Part shown: piece after piece, positions 9,342 to 17,291 of the stretch | Numbering within the stretch: position 1 is the stretch's first letter | How the letters are laid out: each line of letters opens with the position of its first letter | Assembly: GCF_000014225.1 (NCBI RefSeq) | Contig: NC_008228.1 | Span: 2,170,001 to 2,234,000 of the forward strand | Length of the DNA stretch: 64,000 nt | Direction: 5' to 3' | Source: Paraglaciecola sp. T6c | GTDB lineage: Bacteria; Pseudomonadota; Gammaproteobacteria; Enterobacterales; Alteromonadaceae | Translations under genes and position numbers: made by a program | The notes under the pieces: model-generated | Database searches by the model: none | The model's input: the letters and a program-made list of their open reading frames with translations, nothing else | What the model was told of the DNA's origin: nothing

Positions 9342-10376
9342 ATGAGTAAGCAAAGCGCTGTAGAGCAATTAGATGAAGCAAAATTAGCCACCTATTTAGC
9401 GCAACATATTGCCGGTTTTAGTGGCCCTGTAAAGGCCACTAAATTTGCAGGTGGGCAGTCAAACCCTACTTTTAAATTGCAAACTGCGAACGCAACCTAT
9501 GTGTTACGTCGCCAACCGCCGGGTAAGTTGTTGAAGTCGGCCCATGCGGTTGACCGTGAATATCGTGTTATTAAAGCATTGGAAAACACTGATGTCCCAG
9601 TGGCCAAGGTTTATCATCTTTGTGAAGACGTTGATGTTATTGGCAGTATGTTTTATGTCATGGAGTTTATGGACGGCAACGTCTATTGGGACAGTTCGTT
9701 ACCTGAAATGGCCGATAAACAAACCCGCAGCACCATGTACCAGAATATGGTCACGGTCATGGCGACCATGCATAGTGTTAATGTGGATGAGGTCGGCCTT
9801 GGGGACTATGGAAAGCCGGGTAATTACTTTGAGCGCCAAATAAGTCGCTGGACCAAGCAATACCGTTTATCTGAAACCCACGAAATTCCTGAAATGGATC
9901 AACTCATAAGCTGGTTAGAAACCAACATTCCAGCTGATGATGGCAAAGTCTCGTTAGTACACGGTGATTATCGTATGGACAATTTGATGTTCGCCAAAGA
10001 TTCAACAGACATTATTGCTGTGCTGGATTGGGAGTTATCGACTTTAGGTCATCCCTATGCCGATTTAGCTTACCAGTGTATGCAATTACGCCTACCAGAT
10101 AACGTAGGTAAAGCGACCGGGCTGGGTGATGTCGACAGAGCCGCACTGGGTATTCCAAGTGAAGAAGAATACGTTGCACAATACTGCAAACTGGTAGGTA
10201 TTAATGGGATAGAGAACTGGAATTTTTATTTGGCATTCAGCTTTTTCAGACTAGGGGCTATCGCCCAAGGCGTGGCTAAGCGAGCGGTTGATGGCAATGC
10301 GTCGAATAAACAAGCGCTGCAAGTAGGCAAGCTTGTGCAACCTTTAGCGCAATACGCCTTAAAAATTCTTAAGTAA
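9342..10376 (+). CDS. APH-family phosphotransferase (ACAD11/LvaA-like kinase)
   Basis: 344 residues of the aminoglycoside phosphotransferase fold. The N-lobe has KFAGGQSNPTFKL and TYVLRRQPPGKLLKSAHAVDREYRV; the C-lobe has the catalytic loop VHGDYRMDNLMF (near residue 206) and the Mg-binding VLDWELSTLGHPYADLAY (near 229). This set is that of the subfamily fused to acyl-CoA dehydrogenases in ACAD10/11 and of LvaA in Pseudomonas levulinate catabolism, which phosphorylates 4-hydroxyacyl-CoA. It is not expected to be an antibiotic resistance enzyme. The start has GGAG 10 nt upstream. Its gene follows the acyl-CoA dehydrogenase gene by 14 bp, so translation is probably coupled. Confidence 0.9.
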   Translation: MSKQSAVEQLDEAKLATYLAQHIAGFSGPVKATKFAGGQSNPTFKLQTANATYVLRRQPPGKLLKSAHAVDREYRVIKALENTDVPVAKVYHLCEDVDVIGSMFYVMEFMDGNVYWDSSLPEMADKQTRSTMYQNMVTVMATMHSVNVDEVGLGDYGKPGNYFERQISRWTKQYRLSETHEIPEMDQLISWLETNIPADDGKVSLVHGDYRMDNLMFAKDSTDIIAVLDWELSTLGHPYADLAYQCMQLRLPDNVGKATGLGDVDRAALGIPSEEEYVAQYCKLVGINGIENWNFYLAFSFFRLGAIAQGVAKRAVDGNASNKQALQVGKLVQPLAQYALKILK

Positions 10377-10389
10377 ATAACAGCTACAT

Positions 10390-10413
10390 ACGCCGCCGAT
10401 TAAGCGGCGTTTT
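10390..10413 (+). terminator. hairpin with short T run inside operon
   Basis: ACGCCGC, a 7-nt loop, then GCGGCGT followed by TTTAA. It lies between the kinase and oxidoreductase genes and is a weak terminator or attenuator that could lower expression of the last gene. Confidence 0.5.
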
Positions 10414-10433
10414 AACAGATAACGGAGTCAAAC

Positions 10434-11408
10434 ATGAAAGCCATCGTATGTAATGCTTTTGGTCCAGTAGAGGACTTGGAATACAAAGACGTACCCGACC
10501 CAAAAGCGGATAAGGGCCAAGTCGTCGTCGACATTAAAGCCTGCGGAGTTAACTTCCCTGATGGGTTAATCGTACAAGGGCTATATCAAATGAAGCCTGA
10601 AGTACCGTTTATACCGGGTAACGAAGTAGCAGGCGTGATCAGCGAAATCGGTGAAGGCGTTCCACATCTTAAAGTTGGCCAACGCGTCATCGCTTTGTGT
10701 ATGTTAGGCGGTTACGCCCAGAAAGTTGCCTGTGCTGCGACACATGTCATGCCGCTGCCAGACGAAATATCCTTTGATGAAGCGGCAGGTCTAGTAACAG
10801 CCCACGCTACAGCTCATCATGGCCTTAAGCAGCGAGCTAATATACAGCCGGGTGAAACCTTGCTAGTCACTGGCGCTGCTGGTGGCACTGGACTTGCTGC
10901 CGTGCAAATTGGTAAACAAATGGGCGCAAAAGTCATAGCAGTGTGTTCGACTCAAGAAAAGCTCGACATGGCCAAAGCCAATGGTGCTGACATTCTCATC
11001 AATTACAGTGAAGTTGACTTAAAGAGCGCAATTAAAGACGTCACCAATGGCAAAGGCGTCGATGTGGTATACGAATGTGTTGGCGGTGATACATTCCACG
11101 CCTGCTCACGCTCTATGGCCTGGAACGGTCGATTACTGGTTGTTGGTTTTGCAGGTGGTACTATTCCTGAATTTCCAGTGAATTTATCATTGGTGAAAGG
11201 TTATTCCGTTGTTGGCGTGTTTTGGGGCTCGTTTACTCAGCATCAACCTCAAGACTTCGCACAAAATATGAAAGAGTTATTAACCTGGTATGTGCAAGGC
11301 AAAGTGAAAGTGGTGGTAGATGAAGCATTACCTTTAGCACAAGCCAAAGATGCATTGAATAAAGTAATGGGCCGAGAAGTAAAAGGCAAAATGTCACTTA
11401 ACCCTTAG
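10434..11408 (+). CDS. NADPH:quinone oxidoreductase-like MDR protein
   Basis: 324 residues of the zinc-free medium-chain dehydrogenase/reductase family. Seen in order: VVVDIKACGVNFPDGLIVQGLYQMKPEVPFIPGNEVAG, GLVTAHATAHHGL, the Rossmann loop VTGAAGGTGLAAVQIGK near residue 145, and a C-terminal KMSLNP. No structural-zinc cysteine cluster is present. Typical activity is NADPH-dependent reduction of quinones or of 2-enoyl/2-alkenal compounds. As the last gene of the acyl-CoA dehydrogenase operon (57 bp after the kinase gene) it may reduce an enoyl intermediate, but this is an inference from position. GGAG precedes the ATG. Confidence 0.9.
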   Translation: MKAIVCNAFGPVEDLEYKDVPDPKADKGQVVVDIKACGVNFPDGLIVQGLYQMKPEVPFIPGNEVAGVISEIGEGVPHLKVGQRVIALCMLGGYAQKVACAATHVMPLPDEISFDEAAGLVTAHATAHHGLKQRANIQPGETLLVTGAAGGTGLAAVQIGKQMGAKVIAVCSTQEKLDMAKANGADILINYSEVDLKSAIKDVTNGKGVDVVYECVGGDTFHACSRSMAWNGRLLVVGFAGGTIPEFPVNLSLVKGYSVVGVFWGSFTQHQPQDFAQNMKELLTWYVQGKVKVVVDEALPLAQAKDALNKVMGREVKGKMSLNP

Positions 11409-11414
11409 TTTTCT

Positions 11415-11462
11415 GACTCTTGTCTTGACTCTTGTCTCGACTCTCGTCTTAGCTCTCGCTCT
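11415..11462. repeat. 12-bp tandem repeat, four units
   Basis: Starting 6 bp after the oxidoreductase stop, units GACTCTTGTCTT, GACTCTTGTCTC, GACTCTCGTCTT and AGCTCTCGCTCT follow head to tail. The array is pyrimidine-rich on the plus strand and precedes the operon terminator. Confidence 0.8.
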
Positions 11463-11493
11463 GACTGGATTCTGAAAACACTTGTTAAACAAA

Positions 11494-11526
11494 AAACGGG
11501 CCTCAAATGAGGCCCGTTTCGTTTTT
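11494..11526 (+). terminator. rho-independent terminator of the acyl-CoA dehydrogenase operon
   Basis: Perfect 11-bp stem AAACGGGCCTC / GAGGCCCGTTT with an AAAT loop, then CGTTTTT. Confidence 0.92.
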
Positions 11527-11635
11527 GGTGCGTGTTGAACAACAAAATTAATCATTGTCTTTTTACTTGCGTCAGTTCCAACACGTTGAGTAAATTGGTC
11601 GCCAACACGCTAAACAGTATCGCGTTATACAATAA

Positions 11636-12031
11636 CTAGATGCGGTCGTTTAGAACAGCAACAATAGGTGAGGCGGTTAGGCCATTTTCTGATGCCCAGG
11701 CCACAACCGTTTTGCCGTCTTTTTCAGGAGAGCTTAAATCACTTTTAGGCATTTTTTTAACCATTAGGGTGCCAGTTTCAACCGCATCATTTAGCATCGC
11801 GGTGCGGATAAGGCTATTGCCTCCACAGCTGATACCAGAGTAGTAATCTTGTAACTTAAGGCGATAATCAGACTGCACGCGTTTCATTTTTTTGCGTAAC
11901 TCGCCTTTATCATCGGCTTTTACGATAGTGCATATATTTTGTAATGCTTCGGCTACGTCCGCTTGTGCAGGGGCAGCGAAGATAATAGAGGTAGCAGCGA
12001 TAGCGATAGAAGTTTTAACAATTTTCAACAT
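11636..12031 (-). CDS. exported DUF3718-like protein
   Basis: 131 residues from the ATG at 12031, which follows GAGGAA by 7 nt; a TTG two codons earlier is in frame but less likely. Cleavable signal peptide MLKIVKTSIAIAATSIIFAAPAQA. The mature part has two cysteines (NICTIV and ISCGGNSL) that may form a disulfide, and a basic helix between them (DDKGELRKKMKRVQSDYRLKLQDYYSG). This matches the small secreted DUF3718 family common in Alteromonas and Shewanella, whose function is unknown. A perfect inverted repeat lies about 100 bp upstream. Confidence 0.75.
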   Translation of the reverse strand: MLKIVKTSIAIAATSIIFAAPAQADVAEALQNICTIVKADDKGELRKKMKRVQSDYRLKLQDYYSGISCGGNSLIRTAMLNDAVETGTLMVKKMPKSDLSSPEKDGKTVVAWASENGLTASPIVAVLNDRI

Positions 12032-12131
12032 GGTCAATTCCTCGGTTCCATTTAATGGGTTTTAAATATTGTTTGTTTCGTTGAGGTTATTAAACGCCAT
12101 ATAGCGTGATTAAAAAATCTACCAGGTGATA

Positions 12132-12157
12132 CTAAGGTATAAGGCTCTATACCTTAG
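12132..12157. promoter_or_regulatory. perfect 10-bp inverted repeat upstream of the DUF3718-like gene
   Basis: CTAAGGTATA, 6-nt spacer, TATACCTTAG. It may be an operator or a 5'-UTR hairpin; there is no T run, so it is not a terminator. Confidence 0.5.
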
Positions 12158-12323
12158 GCTAATACAAAACCCGTGCTAGGCGTTTAAAGGGTAGTCACAC
12201 TTTGTTGCAGTTATAAGCTAGTCCCGAGCACGTGCAGCTGTTTTAATTTATACTAAGAAAAAAGCGTTATTTAGTGTGATAGCTAACTAGTTCAACTCAA
12301 AGAAACGAAACAAGGAGATGGTC

Positions 12324-12494
12324 ATGAACGTGATATACAGGGTGTTACTATCTATTGCAGTCATTCTTGCTGCGTTACTGTGTTATTCCGCAGGGAGTAT
12401 GACAGGAGTGGTGGCTTTTTTCGTGTTAGGCATTATGCTAGAAGGGGTATTTTGGCTCGGCATTGGCAAAATTTTCAGACGAAAAGCGAGCTAA
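12324..12494 (+). CDS. small two-helix membrane protein
   Basis: A 56-residue ORF with ATG at 12324 and a strong ribosome-binding site (AAGGAGATGGTC). The sequence is MNVIYRVLLSIAVILAALLC, a short polar turn with SAGSMTG, a second hydrophobic stretch VVAFFVLGIMLEGVFWLGIG, and a basic tail KIFRRKAS. Two membrane helices with both ends in the cytoplasm fit the positive-inside rule. I do not recognise a family. The good ribosome-binding site and membrane pattern support a real gene. Confidence 0.72.
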   Translation: MNVIYRVLLSIAVILAALLCYSAGSMTGVVAFFVLGIMLEGVFWLGIGKIFRRKAS

Positions 12495-12607
12495 TCAACG
12501 CCGTTTAGCTTTGTTTCCCGCTTGATGTCGAGCTGACGTGATTAGAATGACCTGCCATATTATTCGTTAGGGCATGGATTGGTTGCTGGCAGGGTCACAG
12601 GTCAGGG

Positions 12608-13774
12608 TTATAAATCAGGGTACTCGTCAACAGCCACTAACATATCTGTGATCAAGCGCCGTTCATCTTCAGTCAATTCTGGTCGCCATATATCAAATAG
12701 CAACACCACACGCTCGTCGTTGCTATGATTCCATGCTTCGTGCTCTACGCTGTCATCAAAAATAAGGGCTTTACCTTCCTCCCATTCTCGGGTTTGGTTT
12801 CCAACCCGTAAACCACCACAATCTTTCGGTACAATAATGGGCAAATGACATATCAACCGAGTGTTCAATAACCCATGGTGGGGGGGAATTTTAACACCTG
12901 CTTTTAGTTTGGAAAACAGCGCCACCGGGGTTTGCCCCGCGATGAAAGGTAAGGGAGCAGAATTAAGCGCTTGCGTAGTTATTGGGCACTGGCGAGTGAT
13001 TGATTCGTCTAACTTACCATAATGCCATAAGTAGGCCGCTGACCAGTTTAAACTATCGACAATATCAAGATGTTTAACAAAATTTGGCTCATTGCTGCCG
13101 CTATCTAGATAGGGGGAAAACAGCTCTTTTCCTCCTAACATTACTTCTAGCTCTGCTTTTATTTCGGGTGTTTTTGCTTCCAACTCACCGAGCCAAGGGA
13201 ACTCATCACGTTCAAAGAATGCTCTTTGAGGTAAACCTGGAAAGTAAAACCGTGTGGGTTGTTGCAGGAATATTTCTTTTTTACCAAAACTAATATCTAG
13301 CGCCTCATCGAAGCGACGACTTGTTTTACCCCGTTGATACCCCTTTTTTTGCAGCGCTTCGAGCAAGTAATCAGAATATTGATTATCATGCTTTTCACGA
13401 AGTGCTAAACCTCGTTGCAAACCGCGAACAATTTCATCGGGTAAGTTTTGCTGACCTTCTGTTAACTGCAACGCTCCTTCATAGAATGCTAGGGCGCTTC
13501 GCTCTTGCTGGTTATACGCCAGTTGGTCCGCCTTGAAAATTAATGCCTTGACGTTTTTAGGCTCTTTTGCCAACACGTTTTCGATCGCTGAAATAGACGC
13601 TACAAAATCTTCCAACTGAGAGCAGGCAAAGGCCAACCCAAACCACGCATGAGTGAGATTTGGTGCTTGGTTGCATAAGTGCTGAAAGCTATGTCTAGCT
13701 TGTTGTAATTTACCTTGTTGTAAAAGTGCGATGGCAGACTGCAGTTGCAGCGCATTAGAAGATGTGTCGCTCAT
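12608..13774 (-). CDS. TPR protein with aspartyl/asparaginyl beta-hydroxylase domain
   Basis: 388 residues. Residues 1-150 are tetratricopeptide-like helices (LQQGKLQQARHSFQHLCNQAP, NAWFGLAFACSQLEDF-like repeats). From about 230 to the end is an Fe(II)/2-oxoglutarate hydroxylase domain with PPHHGLLNTRLICHLPI (first metal-binding His), GLRVGNQTREWEEGKALIFDDS and VEHEAWNHSNDERVVLLFDIWRPEL (distal His and 2OG-binding region). Enzymes of this fold hydroxylate Asp/Asn side chains or fatty acyl chains of lipid A (LpxO). The TPR-linked bacterial form has no fixed substrate. A strong AAGGAACACC site sets the ATG. It diverges from the DUF924 gene. Confidence 0.87.
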   Translation of the reverse strand: MSDTSSNALQLQSAIALLQQGKLQQARHSFQHLCNQAPNLTHAWFGLAFACSQLEDFVASISAIENVLAKEPKNVKALIFKADQLAYNQQERSALAFYEGALQLTEGQQNLPDEIVRGLQRGLALREKHDNQYSDYLLEALQKKGYQRGKTSRRFDEALDISFGKKEIFLQQPTRFYFPGLPQRAFFERDEFPWLGELEAKTPEIKAELEVMLGGKELFSPYLDSGSNEPNFVKHLDIVDSLNWSAAYLWHYGKLDESITRQCPITTQALNSAPLPFIAGQTPVALFSKLKAGVKIPPHHGLLNTRLICHLPIIVPKDCGGLRVGNQTREWEEGKALIFDDSVEHEAWNHSNDERVVLLFDIWRPELTEDERRLITDMLVAVDEYPDL

Positions 13775-13923
13775 GAGGTGTTCCTTATTATTATCGTGTT
13801 AAGCTACTTTCTTAGCGGCTAAAAAACAAGTTCCTGTTTTTGTTTTAGCACCTATTACTGCCTTTGAGTGCTTCAAATTTGCCCATGAAGTATCCACTAA
13901 TTAATTAACTGGAAAATAAAAAG

Positions 13924-14463
13924 ATGGCTTACGAAGACATTATTGAGTTTTGGTTTAATGAACTTACGCCATCCCAGTGGTGGCAAAAAAGTGCTGCTTT
14001 TGATGCCGAACTAAAGGAACGATTTTCCGACGAGCATCAGCAAGCGATACAATGCGAGCTGAAACATTGGCGTAGCACAGCGCTAGGGCGCTTGGCGGAA
14101 ATCATCGTGATAGATCAGTTCTCGCGAAATATTTACCGCGATACGCCTCGGGCATTTATGTATGACCCGCTAGCACTTGCTTTAGCACAAGAAGCACTAG
14201 TCGTGAAAGCGGATGATGAACTGGGTGAGTCTCAGCGTAATTTTATGTACATGCCGTTTATGCACAGTGAATCCTTAACGATTCACCAGCAAGCACAGCC
14301 TTTGTTTGAAAACAAAGCAAGTCAACATACCTATAATTTTGAATTAAAGCACATGGCGATTATTCAGCGATTTGGTCGTTATCCCCATAGGAACGATATT
14401 TTGCAGCGCAATTCGACCGAAGAAGAGCGCAAGTTCTTAACCCAAGCCAATTCACGTTTTTGA
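13924..14463 (+). CDS. DUF924 family protein
   Basis: 179 residues matching the bacterial DUF924 family in full: DIIEFWFNELTPSQWWQKSAAFDAELKERF, LGRLAEIIVIDQFSRNIYRDTPRAFMYDPLALALAQ, FMYMPFMHSE and FGRYPHRNDILQRNSTEEE. The all-helical fold resembles tetratricopeptide proteins. Function is not known. It is probably soluble and monocistronic, and converges on the S9 peptidase gene. Confidence 0.9.
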   Translation: MAYEDIIEFWFNELTPSQWWQKSAAFDAELKERFSDEHQQAIQCELKHWRSTALGRLAEIIVIDQFSRNIYRDTPRAFMYDPLALALAQEALVVKADDELGESQRNFMYMPFMHSESLTIHQQAQPLFENKASQHTYNFELKHMAIIQRFGRYPHRNDILQRNSTEEERKFLTQANSRF

Positions 14464-14515
14464 ACAATTGATACTTATAAAACCGTGAGCGGCTGCATTA
14501 CTAACAGAAATAAAA

Positions 14516-14548
14516 AAGCAGGCACGAACGTGATATTCAAGCCTGCTT
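14516..14548 (-). terminator. terminator of the S9 peptidase gene
   Basis: AAGCAGGC (14516-14523) pairs with GCCTGCTT (14541-14548). On the minus strand the hairpin is followed by TTTTTTATTT. The same stem may also serve the converging DUF924 gene. Confidence 0.8.
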
Positions 14549-14580
14549 GTATTGCATCATAACCTAAGCTCAATCAGCTA

Positions 14581-16659
14581 TTATTTGCTCTTAGGTGTGT
14601 CTTTATCTGTGCGATGCTCATCAAACCACCAAAGGATATAGCCGACCTTTGCCATTAAGTTACTTGGCCTAGCGTAAATTCCGTGTGATGCGCCCGGTAT
14701 ACGCACCATTGCTGATTCAACGCCCTGTAATTTCAACGCTTGATAATACTGCTCTGTTTCCGAAATCGGCGTGCGGTGATCTGACTCACCAGTGAGTAAC
14801 ATAGTGGGGGTGGTGACGTTGCCTACGTAACTGATAGGCGAGTGCTTCATGTATAAGTCTTGCGCTTCCCAAGGCTTTTTACCAAACCAATTCTTATAGA
14901 AAAACGGGTAAAAATCAGACGTTAATACAAAGCTGTACCAGTTTATTACCGGTTTAGCGACAACGGCTGCGGTAAAACGCTCGGTGTGACCCACAATCCA
15001 CGCAGTCAAGGTACCGCCACCTGAGCCACCTGTCACAAATAAGTTTTTCTCATCGATTGCGCCTTGAGCAATCACGGCATCTACCGTGGACATCAAATCA
15101 TCGTAATCCTGGCTTGGGTAGTTTTTATCGATAGTTTGCGCGAAGTCTTTTCCGTAGCTATCACTGCCTCGTGGGTTTGCGTATACCACTACATAACCTT
15201 GCGCTGCCATTAGCTGAATTTCAGTGGAAAAATGCGGCCCGTAATTGGCGACCGGCCCCCCGTGTATCTCTAAGATAAGCGGGTAGCGTTTGCCTTCTTT
15301 TTTGCCTTGTTCAAACCCCGGCGGGTAAGCAACCCATGCCTGAATAGGCAATTCGTCAAAAGACGACTTAAGGCTCAATGGTTTGATGCTTGCTATGTCT
15401 TTATGGGCGAGGGCATCTTCATTTAATTGGGTGAGTAACGTGGCCTTGTCACCTTTTTTGATAGCAATGTCAGCTGGGCGCTGTGGGTTTGAGTAAGTGA
15501 ACGCCACGGTGCCATTGTTGGCTACATCAAACTCACCGCCCGAGTAAGGTCGCCCAAACGCCAAGCCGCCAACTTTGTCAGCAACAATCTTTCGGTCACC
15601 TTGTAAGGGCTGGTAAGCCACATAGGTTTCGCCGCTATCGTCATAACTTAGGTACACGCCTTTGCTATCGCTCGCCCATTGTATACTGCCTACCGAGCGG
15701 TCGAACTCAGAGGTAAGGGAGCGACTCACGCCACCATTAGCATCCATGATGTAAAGCTGAGTATTCTCGTAGTTAGTGTACTTTTCATCGTATCCCAAAT
15801 AGGCAATCAATTTGCCGTCAGGAGAGACCAATGGGCTGTTATCTGGACCAATACGATCGGTTAGCTGCAGCATCTCGCCACTGGCTACATCCACCTTATA
15901 TACGTTGTCATCGGTGAGCTCTAAATCACTGTCGGGGTGCCGATTTGCCGAGAAAACAATGGCTTTGCTATCGCTGCTCCAACTGATACTGCCCCCGTGG
16001 TTAAACTCACCTTGGGTGAGTTGCCGAGGGGTGCCGCCATCCGCTGAGAGTACAAAAATTTGGTTATTTCCTGCCGGGATATAACCCGCACCGTCTGCCC
16101 GATAAAATAAATCGTCAATAAAAATAGCCGAGTCCGCCCACTTGGCACCCTCCGGTTTGCCTGACAAATTCACGGGGGATTTAGGCGTGCCTTTCACAAA
16201 CTGACTAAAGGCAAGCATTTTACCGTCGGGTGACCAGCTAAGATTAGACGGAGAGCCCGTTAGATGGGTCATTTGACCTGTTTGCCCGGTGTTTAGCCAT
16301 TTGATGTGGATTTGCGCTGAGCCGCTTGCGGTCGAGATATAAGCTAACTTGCTTTCATCAGGTGACAAGGTAGGGCTGAAATCAGCATGTAAGCCATTGG
16401 TCACTGGAGTCATTACGTTATTTTTATCGACCTTCCAGATGTTGCCACGTTTTTTATCGTTTTGAATGTCCATGTAGTTACGCACGAAATAAACGGTTTC
16501 ACCATCCTTGGTAATATCCAGGCCTGAGGCATATTCTAAAGTGAATACATCTTGCAGTTTGAGGGTGTTTTCTGTGGTCTGAGCCAAGGCGTTACTGGCC
16601 GTTATGGCCAATGGGCCAACCAGCATCGCCAGCGCGATCGATTTTTTGATTAATTTCAC
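14581..16659 (-). CDS. S9 family peptidase (prolyl oligopeptidase/acylaminoacyl peptidase type)
   Basis: 692 residues, starting with GTG at 16659 after AGGGAA. Signal peptide MKLIKKSIALAMLVGPLAITASNALA points to export. Residues 40-390 form PD40/WD40-like propeller repeats (LSPDESKLAYIST, LSWSPDGKMLAFSQF, LVSPDGKLIAYLGYD). Residues 430-692 are the alpha/beta hydrolase with LEIHGGPVANYG, YVVVYANPRGSDSYGKDF, the nucleophile in GGSGGG (near 546), the Asp in LTGESDHRTP and the His in IPGASHGIYARP. Such exported S9C enzymes trim peptides in the periplasm. All three catalytic residues are present. Confidence 0.93.
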   Translation of the reverse strand: MKLIKKSIALAMLVGPLAITASNALAQTTENTLKLQDVFTLEYASGLDITKDGETVYFVRNYMDIQNDKKRGNIWKVDKNNVMTPVTNGLHADFSPTLSPDESKLAYISTASGSAQIHIKWLNTGQTGQMTHLTGSPSNLSWSPDGKMLAFSQFVKGTPKSPVNLSGKPEGAKWADSAIFIDDLFYRADGAGYIPAGNNQIFVLSADGGTPRQLTQGEFNHGGSISWSSDSKAIVFSANRHPDSDLELTDDNVYKVDVASGEMLQLTDRIGPDNSPLVSPDGKLIAYLGYDEKYTNYENTQLYIMDANGGVSRSLTSEFDRSVGSIQWASDSKGVYLSYDDSGETYVAYQPLQGDRKIVADKVGGLAFGRPYSGGEFDVANNGTVAFTYSNPQRPADIAIKKGDKATLLTQLNEDALAHKDIASIKPLSLKSSFDELPIQAWVAYPPGFEQGKKEGKRYPLILEIHGGPVANYGPHFSTEIQLMAAQGYVVVYANPRGSDSYGKDFAQTIDKNYPSQDYDDLMSTVDAVIAQGAIDEKNLFVTGGSGGGTLTAWIVGHTERFTAAVVAKPVINWYSFVLTSDFYPFFYKNWFGKKPWEAQDLYMKHSPISYVGNVTTPTMLLTGESDHRTPISETEQYYQALKLQGVESAMVRIPGASHGIYARPSNLMAKVGYILWWFDEHRTDKDTPKSK

Positions 16660-16894
16660 TTAAATGTTCCCTGTTGTTTTTGTTTTATTGGTTTTTATTT
16701 TTGAATAAGTTAGCACAGTCATTAGTTATCAAGAATACCCAATGAGACAGACTGCAAATGATGTCGTTCAGTTGCAGCACTCCAAGGCCAGATACAACAA
16801 TGTTTAGACATGTTGTCGTCATTTTATGGCGCCTGAACTAAAGCAAATAGTGTAAAATTCGCTTTATCAGCAGCGGCATATTTATACTCAACAG

Positions 16895-17197
16895 ATGAAA
16901 TCAGAACAAAGTACGACAATAGATGTCACCAACATACCGGTCAACGAAGACATAACATGCAGTACGTGCCGAGCGAATTGCTGCCGCCTTGAGGTGATGT
17001 TGATAACTGAAACAGGCGTGCCGGAGAAATATATCGCGCAGGACAAGTGGGGCGGGGAAATCATGCTTCGTTTAGAAGACGGCTGGTGCGCAGCGGTCGA
17101 CCGAGAAACTATGCTGTGCACCATATATGAGAACCGCCCGCTTATTTGCCGTGAGTTCGAGATGGGTGGCTTTGAATGTCTCGATGAACGAACATAA
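16895..17197 (+). CDS. YkgJ-type cysteine cluster protein
   Basis: 100 residues with the YkgJ/UPF0153 cysteine pattern: CSTCRANCCRLEVML near residue 20, WCAAVDRETMLCTIYENRPLICREFEMGG from 70, and a final Cys near the end. The cysteines are thought to bind zinc or an iron-sulfur cluster; function is unknown. The ATG at 16895 has no obvious Shine-Dalgarno. It is divergent from the S9 peptidase gene and convergent with the YHYH gene. Confidence 0.85.
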   Translation: MKSEQSTTIDVTNIPVNEDITCSTCRANCCRLEVMLITETGVPEKYIAQDKWGGEIMLRLEDGWCAAVDRETMLCTIYENRPLICREFEMGGFECLDERT

Positions 17198-17291
17198 CAA
17201 AATATCAAAAGCGCAAAGGCTATGAACTGGCGTTTTAGAGCGCTCACAGGCATTGACCCTATGGTTATGGGCGCATTTGGATATATAAGGG

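Noticed and set aside
9342-10376. Possible aminoglycoside resistance gene
   Set aside because: Although it has the APH fold, its motifs and operon partner are those of ACAD11/LvaA-type acyl-CoA kinases; nothing points to antibiotic modification.
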